This document shows positions 63,542 through 64,000 of a stretch of 64,000 nucleotides of DNA, in pieces. Below the pieces are notes generated by a model. That model was not told where the DNA came from. It searched no databases and saw only the letters and a list, made by a program, of their open reading frames with translations. The stretch is from Neoarius graeffei (lineage: Eukaryota > Chordata > Actinopteri > Siluriformes > Ariidae): contig NC_083571.1 of NCBI RefSeq assembly GCF_027579695.1, positions 50,699,297 to 50,763,296 on the forward strand, in the 5' to 3' direction. The position numbers were made by a program, and so were the translations under genes. The stretch's first letter is position 1. Each line of letters begins with the position of its first letter.

Positions 63542-63913
63542 CTCATCTCATCATCTCTAGCCGCTTTATCCTTCTACAGGGTCGCAGGCAAGCTGGAGCC
63601 TATCCCAGCTGACTACGGGCGAAAGGCGGGGTACACCCTGGACAAGTCGCCAGGTCATCACAGGGCTGACACATAGACACAGACAACCATTCACACCCAC
63701 ATTCACACCTACGGTCAATTTAGAGTCACCAGTTAACCTAACCTGCATGTCTTTGGACTGTGGGGGAAACCGGAGCACCCGGAGGAAACCCACGCGGACA
63801 CGGGGAGAACATGCAAACTCCACACAGAAAGGCCCTCGCCGGCCACGGGGCTCGAACCCAGGACCTTCTTGCTGTGAGGCGACAGCGCTAACCACTACAC
63901 CACTGTGCCGCCC
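63542..63913 (-). repeat. tRNA-derived SINE, copy 4
   Basis: Minus-orientation copy with exact 12-bp duplication agttggacaaat at 63530-63541 and 63914-63925. Absent at the paralogous site near 6085, so it inserted after the segmental duplication. Confidence 0.92.
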
Positions 63914-64000
63914 AGTTGGACAAATGATTATTAACAAAACTATTATGGTCTACTACAGAAAGCATTCAGGCTTCTACACATGAAAAACTGTTAAAGTCAG

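Larger units (their letters stand above)
61711..64000. repeat. Segmental duplication, copy B
   Basis: Collinear with 4198-6190, reaching the window edge. It lacks the AC repeat of copy A and has gained a SINE at 63542-63913. Confidence 0.9.

Overview
This window is teleost fish nuclear DNA; the species cannot be fixed from sequence alone. The clues are four copies of a tRNA-derived fish SINE, several families of hAT, Tc1 and Harbinger-like elements, a DIRS element, a fish-type Gypsy element, vertebrate-style introns, dinucleotide repeats, and a histone-methyltransferase-type SET gene.

The main host signal is on the minus strand between about 53.9 kb and 18.0 kb: a string of exons with good splice sites and mostly compatible phases. 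Read 5' to 3' it gives a basic N-terminal exon, two SET-domain exons (KMT5A-like by eye), a run of short phase-0 exons of 72, 141 and 150 nt, a Cys/His-rich exon pair, an acidic segment, C2H2 and C2HC zinc fingers, a tyrosine-recombinase fold (R...R...H-x8-Y) and a C-terminal SANT-like exon. I read this as one composite locus, or two genes head to tail, joining a SET methyltransferase to a tyrosine-recombinase-derived protein. Several breaks suggest that this copy is decayed or partly silenced: two related MITEs in coding exons, one in-frame TGA, a frameshift, and a phase mismatch.

The rest is mostly nested mobile DNA. At 10.0-16.4 kb a LINE is split by a Gypsy-type LTR element whose integrase lies upstream of its reverse transcriptase (Gmr1-like order). 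A hAT with an 8-bp duplication lies at 18.7-20.3 kb. A MITE holding a BED-finger hAT lies at 23.7-25.8 kb. At 28.2-36.2 kb a Tc1 transposon is split by a DIRS element that keeps inverted terminal repeats and an internal complementary region. At 36.3-37.7 kb a MITE holds a P-element-like insert with a THAP exon. At 40.5-46.8 kb a Tc1-like fold-back holds a large palindromic DDE element with TIRs over 500 bp, which itself holds three nested hATs. Further MITEs follow at 48.8, 51.5, 54.2 and 56.1 kb, and a TIR element carrying a decayed Cys-rich gene at 56.1-59.0 kb.

The window is bracketed by a roughly 2-kb segmental duplication (4.2-6.2 kb and 61.7-64.0 kb) carrying two copies of a seven-transmembrane receptor-like gene. 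Both share the same TM6 frame break, and one is also broken by a GT-repeat slip. No rRNA or free-standing tRNA gene or CRISPR array was seen. All family names are from pattern recognition without database searches.
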